Shown here piece by piece: positions 27,339 through 35,127 of a stretch of DNA of 64,000 bases. Below the pieces are notes generated by a model. That model worked only from the letters and a program-made list of their open reading frames with translations, ran no database searches and was not told the origin of the DNA. The stretch is from Chitinophaga niastensis. GTDB lineage: Bacteria; Bacteroidota; Bacteroidia; Chitinophagales; Chitinophagaceae. Both the position numbers and the translations under genes were made by a program. Every line of letters begins with the position of its first letter. Position 1 is the first letter of the stretch. The stretch lies in NCBI RefSeq assembly GCF_003014755.1, contig NZ_PYAW01000001.1, positions 1,550,001 through 1,614,000 on the forward strand, read 5' to 3'.

Positions 27339-28349
27339 ATGTTTTTAAAAAAACGCACAGCTTATTTACTTTTTTTTATCGCATATATCGGGGCGCTGAC
27401 CATCGAGAAACCGATTTATTCGGGCGATACCGTTATATCCTGTTTTTCTTACCTGTTTACCGTCATCATACACTTTTCCCTGTTTGCGTTAATGATATTG
27501 GCCAATAATTCGCTTTTAATACCCTACCTGCTGGAAAAGAAACATTTCGGCCGGTATGCCTCAGGCCTCATCGTTTTAATTTCATTGTATACCTTTCTGA
27601 CGAGCCGTTATAACAGGTTTATTCATGACGTTCTTTTTCATGATCAAAGTATCAGGACAAGCGCCGGGTTCTGGGACAATTTTGTATATGCCCTCTGCTG
27701 TACCGTTATCGCATCAATGCTGTATATTACGCAGAAATGGTCCGAACAACAGGAACAGGTTAAAAACAGCCAGATCAACCAGTTGCAGACAGAATTGAAA
27801 TACCTGCGCTCTCAAATCAATCCGCACTTCCTGTTTAACGGCCTGAATACCGTATATGGTTATATTGACGTGAGTAATAGCCAGGCAAGGGACATGATGG
27901 TGCAATTTTCAGACCTGCTGAGGTACAATTTGTATGAAGCAGATGTAGATATGATCGTGCTGGAAAAGGAGATCAAATACCTGCAAAATTATGTGGCCCT
28001 GCAAAAAGCCAGGAGCAACGAAAATATGCGGGTAACCCTAAATGTACACTACCAAAATGGAACTGTTAAAGTTGCTCCGCTGATCTTCATGGCTTTTGTA
28101 GAAAACGCTTTTAAATATGTTTCAAGAGACGATAATGCCGTCAATAGTATAGAGATTGGTTTGGCGGAGGAAGCAGGCCGGATCGATTTCACCTGTGATA
28201 ATTCCTTTGACGAAGCAGAACCTTCAGCGGGCGGGATCGGCCTGAATAACACGGTCCGAAGATTGGAGTTATTATATAAAGATAAATATCAACTCGATAT
28301 CAAAAAGGAACAAAATATTTATAAGGTGCATTTAACGCTCACGCTATGA
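27339..28349 (+). CDS. LytS/YehU-type sensor histidine kinase
   Basis: Inner-membrane kinase of about 336 aa. Four membrane helices are in the first 135 residues, followed by a short coiled linker. The His_kinase block SQINPHFLFNGLNTVYGYID carries the phospho-accepting His, and a HATPase domain has FMAFVENAFKY and AGGIGLNNTVRRLELL. There is no separate periplasmic sensor domain. The ATG at 27339 is preferred over an upstream TTG at 27315. The gene overlaps the response regulator gene by 4 bp, so they form one unit. Confidence 0.93.
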   Translation: MFLKKRTAYLLFFIAYIGALTIEKPIYSGDTVISCFSYLFTVIIHFSLFALMILANNSLLIPYLLEKKHFGRYASGLIVLISLYTFLTSRYNRFIHDVLFHDQSIRTSAGFWDNFVYALCCTVIASMLYITQKWSEQQEQVKNSQINQLQTELKYLRSQINPHFLFNGLNTVYGYIDVSNSQARDMMVQFSDLLRYNLYEADVDMIVLEKEIKYLQNYVALQKARSNENMRVTLNVHYQNGTVKVAPLIFMAFVENAFKYVSRDDNAVNSIEIGLAEEAGRIDFTCDNSFDEAEPSAGGIGLNNTVRRLELLYKDKYQLDIKKEQNIYKVHLTLTL

Positions 28350-29059
28350 AGAAACTCAGCTGTATCATTGTGGATGATGAGCCCGTTGCAAGAAAGATCC
28401 TCCAGGAATTTGTGGAACAGGTACCTTTTATAGACCTGCAGGGGAAATTTGAAAATGCCATGAAGACGGAAGAATTTTTGAAAAATAATACGACCGATAT
28501 CATATTCCTGGATATCGAAATGCCTAAGGTTTCAGGCTTACAGTTGTTGCAAAAAATGAACGTCGAATCGATGGTCATCATAACTACTGCTTTCCCCCAA
28601 TATGCCCTTGATGGTTATGAACTGGATATCATCGATTATCTTCTAAAACCTTTTGCTTTAAGCCGGTTCCTGAAAGCCGTGCACAAGGCGAAGGACTATT
28701 TTGAAATGAAGACAAGGACAACCGGCACTTTGCCACCTTCCTATATCTTCATTAAAAGTGAAAAACGAATAGAAAAGATTGAGCTGAACGATATTCTTTA
28801 TGCAGAAAGCGTAGGAAACTATGTGACCGTTTATACGGAACGTAAAAAGATCATGGCCTACCTCACTATGAAAAGCCTGGAAAGTCAACTGCCGTCAAAC
28901 GATTTTATCAAAATACATCAATCTTATCTGGTAAACTGTTCAAAGATCGATGCAATAGAAGGTAATGAAATTAAGATCGGAAGCAGGTCATTGCCGATAA
29001 GCCGTAATTATAGGGAAATGGTCATGAAGATTATACAGCAGCGGTTATTAAAAAGGTGA
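28346..29059 (+). CDS. LytTR-family response regulator
   Basis: A 237-aa regulator. The receiver domain at 1-120 has the acidic pocket IIVDDEP and phospho-acceptor Asp56 in FLDIEMPKVSG. A LytTR DNA-binding domain is at about 135-237, with IFIKSEKRIEKIELNDILYA-like start, SVGNYVTVYT, and IKIHQSYLVN. It is the partner of the LytS-type kinase. Targets are not known; the divergent DUF4395/PLP-enzyme operon and the pair's own promoter are the nearest candidates. Confidence 0.94.
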   Translation: MKKLSCIIVDDEPVARKILQEFVEQVPFIDLQGKFENAMKTEEFLKNNTTDIIFLDIEMPKVSGLQLLQKMNVESMVIITTAFPQYALDGYELDIIDYLLKPFALSRFLKAVHKAKDYFEMKTRTTGTLPPSYIFIKSEKRIEKIELNDILYAESVGNYVTVYTERKKIMAYLTMKSLESQLPSNDFIKIHQSYLVNCSKIDAIEGNEIKIGSRSLPISRNYREMVMKIIQQRLLKR

Positions 29060-29603
29060 AACTACACCAAGGATTAACACAGTGATTTCGCTTTTCATAG
29101 TTTTGATTTGGAATATTAAGTTTTCCATGTATATTTCTGTTTTAACCTTGACAAAAGCTAACAGGTAGCCTTTTTTATATGCCGAAATACTCTTACCCCA
29201 AACTTGATAAAACATGAAACTCACGCGCGTATAGGTCTAATAAAACCCCGGCCAGAAAAAGCCAGGGTGATTCATATTAATGAATTTTTCATTAATCATT
29301 TTTAGCCGGTGGTTATGATTGGTTATACATTTATACATTGGGTAATATCCCCTTTTTATAAGCCGGAAAACGGCGGCTATCCCTTATTTAATCTGCTTAT
29401 ACTCTTGCCTCACACAAGAACAGACAATACATTTAAATCTGACATTGGTATAGCAATATTGTCACGATAGATATACATCACTGTTAGTAAAAACAGAGCA
29501 TAACGTAATTAATTCCAGTACTATAATAAGGAACCTGGTAATGTTCTTATATACGCGTAGTTCTGCTTTAAGCTGTGTTTCCGATGTAGATATGCTCATT
29601 ATT
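29060..29603. other. Gene-free gap at the start of the accessory region
   Basis: No supported gene in 544 bp. Two small structures are visible. One is CCCCGGC/GCCAGGG at about 29247-29269 with one mismatch. The other is a 9-bp palindrome ATTAATGAA/TTCATTAAT at 29276-29296. Neither has a clear T-run. The composition becomes more AT-rich and marks the move from the LytTR locus to the decayed island. Confidence 0.5.
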
Positions 29604-30326
29604 TTATGCATTTTTTATGGGTAATGTAATTGTGAACCGGCTACCCTTACGAATGGTGCTATCTAGTTTTATACAGCCTCCCATAAGGTTAATAAGTTGT
29701 TTTACTGTATGAAGCCCTAGCCCCATATTGCCTAAATTCATTTCTTCAATCGTGTTGCGCTTGTATTTATCAAAGATGGTTATCTGCTTTTCCTTCGGAA
29801 TGCCTGGTCCTTCATCTGTTAGGGCAATACAGTAAAGCTTTGCATTTTCCATTGTAAAGCCGGCTACTGATAGTTTGCTACCCTTAGGGCTATAGTTTAT
29901 AGCGTTGCTGATCAGGTTATTCATGATCTGCGTCAGGTAGGTTGGATCTCCCTTTGTAGTTGTCGGGAAATCAGCGGATAGAGATGTATTACAAGTGATA
30001 GATTTAGTCAACATCAGCGCTTCCAAAGACTTCAGTACTTTTTGTACTACACTTCCCGGATTGAAATCTTTTTGTACAAAGAGGTATTCGTCTGTGTTTT
30101 CCAGGATACACATTTTCGCCCGTAGAAAGATATCCAGCAGGTTTTCTTCCGCTGCCTTTATAATGCTCATTATTGATGGAATACTAGCAAAGTCATTGCT
30201 GTCTATTGCATCTTTAAGAAATCGACTAGCTGAAATAATGCCATTTACAGGGGTGCCGATTTCATGTATTAGGTTGAAAATGCCCTCAACCGGTCGGATT
30301 GCTTCAGTGGTGTTGCAAGTTTCCAT
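29604..30326 (-). CDS. Sensorless (soluble) histidine kinase
   Basis: A 240-aa kinase core with no membrane helix and no sensor domain. HisKA has the phospho-acceptor His21 in NLIHEIGTPVNGII. A complete HATPase_c follows, with the N-box QIMNNLISNAINYSP, G1 DEGPGIP and G2 GNMGLGLHTV. It may be a kinase from an element that takes its signal from a partner protein. The two small genes at 30377-30813 lie upstream on the same strand, 50 bp away, and may form an operon with it. No response regulator is adjacent on this strand. Confidence 0.85.
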   Translation of the reverse strand: METCNTTEAIRPVEGIFNLIHEIGTPVNGIISASRFLKDAIDSNDFASIPSIMSIIKAAEENLLDIFLRAKMCILENTDEYLFVQKDFNPGSVVQKVLKSLEALMLTKSITCNTSLSADFPTTTKGDPTYLTQIMNNLISNAINYSPKGSKLSVAGFTMENAKLYCIALTDEGPGIPKEKQITIFDKYKRNTIEEMNLGNMGLGLHTVKQLINLMGGCIKLDSTIRKGSRFTITLPIKNA

Positions 30327-30376
30327 ATGGGAATATTTTGAGATGAGGTAATGATTCCTGAAAATGGGTTGAGTAC

Positions 30377-30586
30377 TCAGGGCTTGCCTTGTATGCTGCT
30401 TATCCGGTCTGCATATACAGTAAGGGTATTAGCGTCATTGAGTGCCAGCAATTCATTTGCTACAGTTTCCACTTCGACTGCTGTTAATTCCCTGCTTTGA
30501 CCGTTATCATCATTATGAATAGCCCAACAATTTGAATATTTCTTTATGTAGTACATATGAATATTTGATAGGGTTATCCTTTTCAA
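30377..30586 (-). CDS. Small protein of unknown function (69 aa)
   Basis: Not recognised. A 69-aa hydrophilic protein with an acidic centre and C-terminus (RELTAVEVETVANELLALND). There is no signal peptide or membrane segment. Its start overlaps the end of the next upstream gene by 4 nt, which argues that both are real and translationally coupled. It belongs to the accessory island next to tRNA-Lys. Confidence 0.45.
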   Translation of the reverse strand: MKRITLSNIHMYYIKKYSNCWAIHNDDNGQSRELTAVEVETVANELLALNDANTLTVYADRISSIQGKP

Positions 30587-30813
30587 AGCATACTTCTGTA
30601 TAGCTTATATAAGCTGAGTACCTCAGTTTTAATTACTTTTTGTATCGCTCTTCTTTCATTATAGGTGAATCCTTTAAGTCTTTCAGCTGGTGGCGCTGTT
30701 AGGTCAATTTGTTTTGTTCTCCGGTAGTATGTGGGAATACTCCAATTAAAATGAGCGCAGATAGCTTCACGGAAAACCCTTGGTATTCTTTTTCTGGATG
30801 GTGTTTGTTCCAT
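30583..30813 (-). CDS. Small basic protein of unknown function (76 aa)
   Basis: Not recognised with confidence. A 76-aa, very basic protein (RKRIPRVFREAICAHFNWS, YYRRTKQ, YNERRAIQKVIKTE). The first half could form a helix-turn-helix, so a small DNA-binding protein is possible. It overlaps the 69-aa gene by 4 nt and probably heads an operon that includes the sensorless kinase. Confidence 0.45.
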   Translation of the reverse strand: MEQTPSRKRIPRVFREAICAHFNWSIPTYYRRTKQIDLTAPPAERLKGFTYNERRAIQKVIKTEVLSLYKLYRSML

Positions 30814-30966
30814 ATTTATTGACTTGGTTACGATTGACAGAATAAGGAGCGCGCTTTCATATGGATATGAAAGTTATGATCCCGGAAAATGGGTTTAATA
30901 AAATTGGATTATGTAAGTGAAGAACCGGGGCTTTTAGGAATAGAAAAAGCGTGGACCTCTACTTGC

Positions 30967-31066
30967 CGCCCTATGGTCGGGAAACCGGATGGTAAAAGCG
31001 AGCACCCACGCCGTAGCGTGAGCACCACCTAACATCTGTATCCTTTAGTTTTCCCGACCATGGACC
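30967..31066. other. Structured inverted-repeat region, possible RNA or element remnant
   Basis: ATGGTCGGGAAA near 30973 pairs with TTTCCCGACCAT near 31055, a 12-bp perfect stem about 70 nt apart. Between them is a second stem, CACGC/GCGTG around 31010-31023, inside the repeated motif GCACC. GC content is clearly above the surrounding AT-rich island. It has no coding signal. It could be a non-coding RNA, a transfer or recombination site of the element, or a transposon end pair. Confidence 0.4.
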
Positions 31067-31247
31067 ATTTGAAAGCGTGATAGCTTCAATATTTTAGAAG
31101 CCGCAAAATAACTATTGTAGCTCTAAGTTAATAAAAATGTTTAAATAAAATTCTCATTTGAAAATATAATATTGCTATTGATGAATATTATGTTGTTATA
31201 TAGGTATTTATTGTTTCATGCAATAAATATGTTATTACTTTTCAGTA

Positions 31248-31526
31248 ATGGCCCAAGAAAAGAAATATGCAGCTATTAAGGCTTTATTGGAAGCTGGGGG
31301 TATAGCCCGGATTGCTGATATATTTGAGTATATCCCTAAAACAAATGTTTATAAATTACTAGGAACAGGCTACCTAACATTTCTTAAAAAACTTGACAAT
31401 CCCGGTTTATTTACAATTGATGAGTTAAATACTCTGGCAGATTTGATAGGTGTTGATGATGAAATACTCAATAGCTTAGCAAGAAAAGAGGCCAAAGTAT
31501 TGAAGAAGAAACGAAAGAAGATATAA
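31248..31526 (+). CDS. Small helix-turn-helix-like protein (92 aa)
   Basis: A 92-aa protein, basic at its end (EAKVLKKKRKKI). The part ADIFEYIPKTNVYKLLGTGY followed by FLKKLDNPGLFTIDELNTLA and LIGVDDEIL resembles small XRE-like regulators common on Bacteroidota mobile elements. A DNA-binding role is therefore likely but not proven. It is the only plus-strand gene of the island. Confidence 0.55.
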   Translation: MAQEKKYAAIKALLEAGGIARIADIFEYIPKTNVYKLLGTGYLTFLKKLDNPGLFTIDELNTLADLIGVDDEILNSLARKEAKVLKKKRKKI

Positions 31527-31529
31527 TTA

Positions 31530-31886
31530 CTTGCTTTTTGCCTCTTTACCATCACATTAGCAAAATCTCTTTCATCAACTCTCTCTGCCGCTTTTAACTG
31601 GCTTAATATCTTCGCATAACGCTTAGTAGGCTTACTATTATAAAACTTCCTGAAGTGCCTCTTCATACAGTTCATCCGTTTTGAACTTAGGCCCATATAC
31701 TTTATCCAGGTAGCGCATTTTCTTTGATTCTATCTGTTTATCATAATACCCCTGTATAGCTTCCCGATGTTGAAAGTAGCCGTTAATTAGGTACAGCTTT
31801 CTACATCGGGTGAAGTTATATAATGCTATTTTTAATATGGAATCTGAGCAAAAGGATGCAATTTTAAAGGAATTGGATAATAACAA
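31530..31886 (-). pseudogene. Frameshifted gene remnant
   Basis: On the minus strand one frame reads YFQHREAIQGYYDKQIESKK and then DKVYGPKFKTDELYEEALQ before a stop at 31638. The adjacent frame continues smoothly from that point (KFYNSKPTKRYAKILSQLKA, then ERVDERDFANVMVKRQK). This suggests one former gene broken by a frameshift near 31650. The product family is not recognised. The 3' end runs into the tail of the convergent 92-aa gene. Confidence 0.35.
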
Positions 31887-32112
31887 ATTACCACCATTTC
31901 AAGTTTTGGTTAAACCACTAGGTTCTAATTTAACCAATAACGTATCCCATTAGATGCTACTGCATCAAGGAGAATTACAAATAACTAACATAATTTAAGA
32001 AAAGTGGCTACCTCGTAGTCTAGCTGTGGGGCATCAGGTAAATTATGTATTAACTAATTTAGATTGATCGATAGTGGTATGGACTGATATATAAATTTGA
32101 AACCGATAAATT

Positions 32113-32229
32113 TTAAGCTGCTTCAATGACAGGCAGCTGTGTGAAATTGTATTGTGATTCGTCTATTGTATAGATATTCAACCTCTCAATGTACACATCC
32201 GTTTGGGAGCGTGTTTTATGCCTGTATAT
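32113..32229 (-). pseudogene. Short gene fragment after the pYEATS gene
   Basis: A 38-codon stretch without stop codons, directly after the pYEATS stop, reads IIYRHKTRSQTDVYIERLN and ends YTIDESQYNFTQLPVIEAA. The text looks like a real protein C-terminus and not random sequence, but there is no start codon and the family is not recognised. Probably the 3' remnant of an element gene lost by deletion. The 226 bp to its left (31887-32112) show nothing. Confidence 0.3.
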
Positions 32230-32232
32230 TAT

Positions 32233-32634
32233 TTATTTTAATTCCTCTTTTATAAATGGGGCATAGCCTCCCATTTCAAAATCAATATATCTGTGAACAA
32301 ACATCTCTTGGTTGTCTGTAAAAGTGATCTTCGCAGTGCATAGAAATTCCCCATAGGCAGAAGTCTTTACAGCAAACCCTTTACTTCTATTTTTTGTCTT
32401 GAATACTTGATTGCCCCAGAATGGCCCTAGAAAGTATTCAACAGATTTTACCTGGATAAGACTAGCCTCATTGTGAGGAATGACATAAATTAGTAAATCG
32501 TAATGCTGGCCATCAGAAGTAGATTTAAAAATTTTATGAACAAGCATTACTCCCCTGCAATCATTGTAATATTGATTTCTAATTTGATTCCTATTGGTAT
32601 CAACTGTTATTTCGTAAACAGAACTGCTATGCAA
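32233..32634 (-). CDS. Prokaryotic YEATS-like (pYEATS) domain protein
   Basis: A 133-aa protein that is almost entirely one beta-sandwich resembling the prokaryotic YEATS family. Typical blocks are GVMLVHKIFKS, HYDLLIYVIPH, VEYFLGPFWGNQVF, SKGFAVKTSAYGEFLCTA and EMFVHRYIDFEM. Eukaryotic YEATS domains bind acylated lysines. Bacterial versions were found computationally fused to TIR and other conflict-system domains or to membrane segments. Here the domain stands alone, but a single-TM protein is encoded 5 bp upstream on the same strand. The two probably make one membrane-linked sensor. The effector, if any, is missing. The family call is from memory of motifs. Confidence 0.68.
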   Translation of the reverse strand: MHSSSVYEITVDTNRNQIRNQYYNDCRGVMLVHKIFKSTSDGQHYDLLIYVIPHNEASLIQVKSVEYFLGPFWGNQVFKTKNRSKGFAVKTSAYGEFLCTAKITFTDNQEMFVHRYIDFEMGGYAPFIKEELK

Positions 32635-32639
32635 GCCAT

Positions 32640-32855
32640 CTACTTTTGAACATCAAGTGCTCCTATTTCTACTGAACCAAATTTTACTTGGACCCCTGAT
32701 TTTATTCTCAAAGCAAGTGAATTTAATAATACTATAAATTGCTTCCTAAAAGATAGAACTATAATTATCAGGAACAAAATCAATATTAAGCTTGGGAGAT
32801 TTTTAGCTATTTCTTGCCATACAGGATTGAAGACTGGGGTCTGTAGAATATTCAT
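32640..32855 (-). CDS. Single-TM partner of the pYEATS protein
   Basis: A 71-aa protein with one membrane helix at about 20-40 (LPSLILILFLIIIVLSF), a basic face after it, and a conserved-looking tail RIKSGVQVKFGSVEIGAL. Membrane-anchored pYEATS proteins carry a similar TM plus G-S-V-E-x-G linker in a single chain, so this could be the split or frameshifted N-terminal half of one. It lies 5 bp upstream of the pYEATS gene in a different frame. Confidence 0.6.
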   Translation of the reverse strand: MNILQTPVFNPVWQEIAKNLPSLILILFLIIIVLSFRKQFIVLLNSLALRIKSGVQVKFGSVEIGALDVQK

Positions 32856-32979
32856 AGTGCTGGGGTTATTATATCAAATATATAAAATAACTAAATAATC
32901 AGTCAACTCCAATTTTGACTGGGAATTGATTGACTATATTTTACAATATTACTCTCTCATTTTCTGCATATATGCCATC

Positions 32980-33216
32980 CTATTTCCCCTTATACTTCTC
33001 AAATAGCCCTTTCATATCCTCACTAATCTTAGTATCCACGACATTAGCATATATCTGTGTAGTAGCTAAGTTTGTATCTCCCAGCATTCTACTCACTGTT
33101 TCAATGGGCACACCATTGCTTAATGTTACAGTAATAGCAAAGGTTCTCCTGCCAACGTGGGTAGTGGTTTTCTTTGAGATTCCACATAATTCAGCAATTT
33201 CAGTAAGAGAAAAGTC
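32980..33216 (-). pseudogene. Truncated tyrosine recombinase (integrase) C-terminus
   Basis: Only the last 75-80 residues of a Bacteroidota-type tyrosine recombinase remain. SLTEIAELCGISKK, THVGRRTFAITVTLSNGVP, IETVSRMLGDTNLATTQIY and the tail ISEDMKGLFEKYKGK are recognisable. The H-x-x-R pair (THVGR) and the nucleophile Tyr (TTQIY) are present. The usual His in LGHTN is Asp (LGDTN), and the N-terminal core with the first catalytic Arg is absent. It cannot be an active integrase. Its position beside tRNA-Lys fits an element that once inserted at the tRNA 3' end. Confidence 0.85.
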
Positions 33217-33301
33217 CACCAGAGATTTTAGGTGAGTCCACCAGTTTCCCACCAGAGAGATGAAAAAACATATAAAATAGGAAAGTACTAAAAACAAAAA
33301 C

Positions 33302-33329
33302 GCCCTACCAGACTTGTATCCAGTAGAGC
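33302..33329 (-). terminator. Terminator after tRNA-Lys
   Basis: On the minus strand a 7-bp stem GCTCTAC/GTAGGGC (one T-G pair) is followed by GTTTTTGTTTTT. It lies 15 bp after the 3' end of the tRNA gene and before the integrase remnant. Confidence 0.7.
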
Positions 33330-33344
33330 ATTTTATTTTTTCAG

Positions 33345-33418
33345 TGACCCCCCTGGGGCTCGAACCCAGGACCTACTGATTAAGAGTCAGTAGCTCTAAC
33401 CAACTGAGCTAGGGAGTC
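33345..33418 (-). tRNA. tRNA-Lys (anticodon CUU)
   Basis: A 74-nt cloverleaf. The acceptor is GACTCCC/GGGGGTC with one T-G pair and discriminator A. The D arm is GCTC-AGTTGGTTA-GAGC and the anticodon arm ACTGA-CTCTTAA-TCAGT, giving anticodon CUU. The variable loop is AGGTC and the T arm CTGGG-TTCGAGC-CCCAG. CCA is not encoded. tRNA 3' ends are common integration targets, and the integrase remnant lies on the 3' side. Confidence 0.97.
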
Positions 33419-33459
33419 GCACATTCTTTAAAAACGTGAGCGCAAATTTAACGGTTCTG

Positions 33460-33493
33460 TTGAATATTCCTATACTTTATTTGATTAAATTTG
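33460..33493 (+). promoter_or_regulatory. Candidate Bacteroidota-type promoter of the thiolase gene
   Basis: TAAATTTG at 33486-33493 matches the -7 element TAnnTTTG of the Bacteroidota primary sigma factor. TTG at 33460 lies 23 bp upstream and could be a weak -33 element, although the spacing is a little long. Transcription would start near 33500, about 70 bp before the ATG. Confidence 0.35.
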
Positions 33494-33568
33494 GGAAGAA
33501 GGACGAAATGTGGATAAATACCCATTATGTTGATAATCTAACCGTTAGCTCATTATAAAATTTTTTTC

Positions 33569-34747
33569 ATGCAAGAAGCGTATATAGTAGCCGGATACCG
33601 CACCGCGGTGGGTAAATCTAAAAGAGGGGGATTTCGCTTTTACAGACCGGATGATCTGGCTGTAGATGTCATCACAGGGTTGCTGAAATCCGTGCCACAG
33701 CTGGATCCTAAGCGGGTGGACGATCTCATTGTAGGTAATGCAGTACCGGAAGCAGAACAGGGTTTACAGATTGGTCGTATGATTTCTGTGAGAGCATTAG
33801 GCATTGATGTACCGGGCATGACGGTCAACCGGTATTGTGCATCAGGATTGGAAACAATCGCTATTGCAACTGCAAAAATACAAACCGGTATGGCCGATTG
33901 TATTATTGCAGGAGGAACTGAAAGTATGAGTCTGGTGCCTGTTGCCGGCTGGAAAACGGTTCCTAATTACACCGTAGCCAGTACTACACCCGATTATTAT
34001 ATAGGTATGGGACTCACCGCTGAAGCAGTGGCTAATGAATTCAAAGTAAGCCGCCAGGACCAGGATGAGTTCTCTTATAAATCACACCAGAAAGCATTAA
34101 ACGCTATACAGAACGGCTATTTCAAGTCAGGTATTCTGCCCATTAATGTAGAAGAAGTATACGTAGATGGAAATGGAAAGAAACAAAAGCGCAGCTTCAC
34201 TATTGATACAGATGAAGGTCCGCGTGCAGATACTTCTTTGGAAGCATTAGGTAAACTGAAGCCTGTATTTGCGGCCGGAGGCTCTGTTACTGCCGGTAAC
34301 TCTTCACAAACTTCCGATGGTGCTGCCTTCGTAATTGTGATGAGTGAAAGGATGGTGAATGAGCTGGGGCTCAAGCCTATCGGTCGTTTGGTGGCATGTG
34401 TATCTGCAGGTGTACATCCGCGCATCATGGGAATAGGGCCTGTTGCTGCTGTGCCTAAAGTATTACAGCGGGCCGGTAAAATACTGCAGGACATTGACCT
34501 GATGGAGCTGAATGAAGCTTTTGCCTCTCAATCTATTGCTGTTATCCGCGAACTGGGCATAAACCCGGATATCGTGAATATTAATGGGGGCGCCATTGCA
34601 CTGGGCCATCCGCTGGGATGTACCGGTGCTAAACTAACCGTACAGGTGTTGGGTGATTTAAAACGACTCAATAAAAAGTACGGTATAGTAACTGCCTGCG
34701 TGGGCGGTGGACAAGGCATTGCCGGCATCATAGAAAATATTAATTAA
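33569..34747 (+). CDS. Thiolase (acetyl-CoA acyltransferase)
   Basis: A 392-aa cytoplasmic thiolase that cleaves 3-ketoacyl-CoA with CoA (beta-oxidation) or condenses two acetyl-CoA. The nucleophile is Cys90 in [13 protein letters not shown], the active-site His is in [15 protein letters not shown], and the second catalytic Cys is in ACVGGGQG at the end. The loop [15 protein letters not shown] and NEAFASQS are further thiolase blocks. No hydratase/dehydrogenase gene lies beside it here, so the choice between FadA-type and AtoB-type is open. Confidence 0.95.
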   Translation: MQEAYIVAGYRTAVGKSKRGGFRFYRPDDLAVDVITGLLKSVPQLDPKRVDDLIVGNAVPEAEQGLQIGRMISVRALGIDVPGMTVNRYCASGLETIAIATAKIQTGMADCIIAGGTESMSLVPVAGWKTVPNYTVASTTPDYYIGMGLTAEAVANEFKVSRQDQDEFSYKSHQKALNAIQNGYFKSGILPINVEEVYVDGNGKKQKRSFTIDTDEGPRADTSLEALGKLKPVFAAGGSVTAGNSSQTSDGAAFVIVMSERMVNELGLKPIGRLVACVSAGVHPRIMGIGPVAAVPKVLQRAGKILQDIDLMELNEAFASQSIAVIRELGINPDIVNINGGAIALGHPLGCTGAKLTVQVLGDLKRLNKKYGIVTACVGGGQGIAGIIENIN

Positions 34748-34776
34748 CGCGGTCAACTCATAATGATTAATGATTA

Positions 34777-34804
34777 AAGAAAGGAGCCTTATGGCTCCTT
34801 TCTT
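34777..34804. terminator. Terminator hairpin overlapping the XRE gene stop
   Basis: A perfect 12-bp stem (AAGAAAGGAGCC with its complement) and TTAT loop. It terminates the thiolase transcript. The loop carries the stop codon of the convergent XRE gene (TAA at 34789-34791 on the minus strand), so the last codons of that gene form one arm. Confidence 0.7.
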
Positions 34805-35127
34805 ATTACGCTTCTTTTTCTTATTGCTTTTGCTTTCTTTACCGGAACCGTATCGGTATTGAAGTCCCGTGCAATTAAATAAGCAACTTTGTCGGCCGAT
34901 AGCAATGTAGTATCTACAAATATAATTTTATGCATTTCAGTTGATTGATGAAGATCAATGCCGTATAACTTTTTAAATCTTTCGTAAAAGAAATGACTCC
35001 CTTTTCTTCCTTTCTCATAAGTACGAAACGTAACACGTTTGATACCAATTGCATTTGCCATTTCCTCCTGGGTTAATCCCACTATTATCCTGATTGTTTT
35101 AATAAGTCTTTCAGTTTTAGTTTGCAT
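34789..35127 (-). CDS. Small XRE-family regulator
   Basis: A 112-aa protein with a helix-turn-helix at about residues 6-60 (TIRIIVGLTQEEMANAIGIK followed by RVTFRTYEKGRKGS). A hydrophobic centre and a strongly basic C-terminus (PVKKAKAIRKRSVIRKEP) follow. Cro/C1-like fold; likely a transcriptional regulator with unknown targets. It is convergent with the thiolase. Confidence 0.8.
   Translation of the reverse strand: MQTKTERLIKTIRIIVGLTQEEMANAIGIKRVTFRTYEKGRKGSHFFYERFKKLYGIDLHQSTEMHKIIFVDTTLLSADKVAYLIARDFNTDTVPVKKAKAIRKRSVIRKEP

Noticed and set aside
31370-31696. 108-codon minus-strand open frame under the 92-aa gene
   Set aside because: Only its first half looks coding and belongs to the frameshifted remnant; the rest is antisense to the 92-aa gene.
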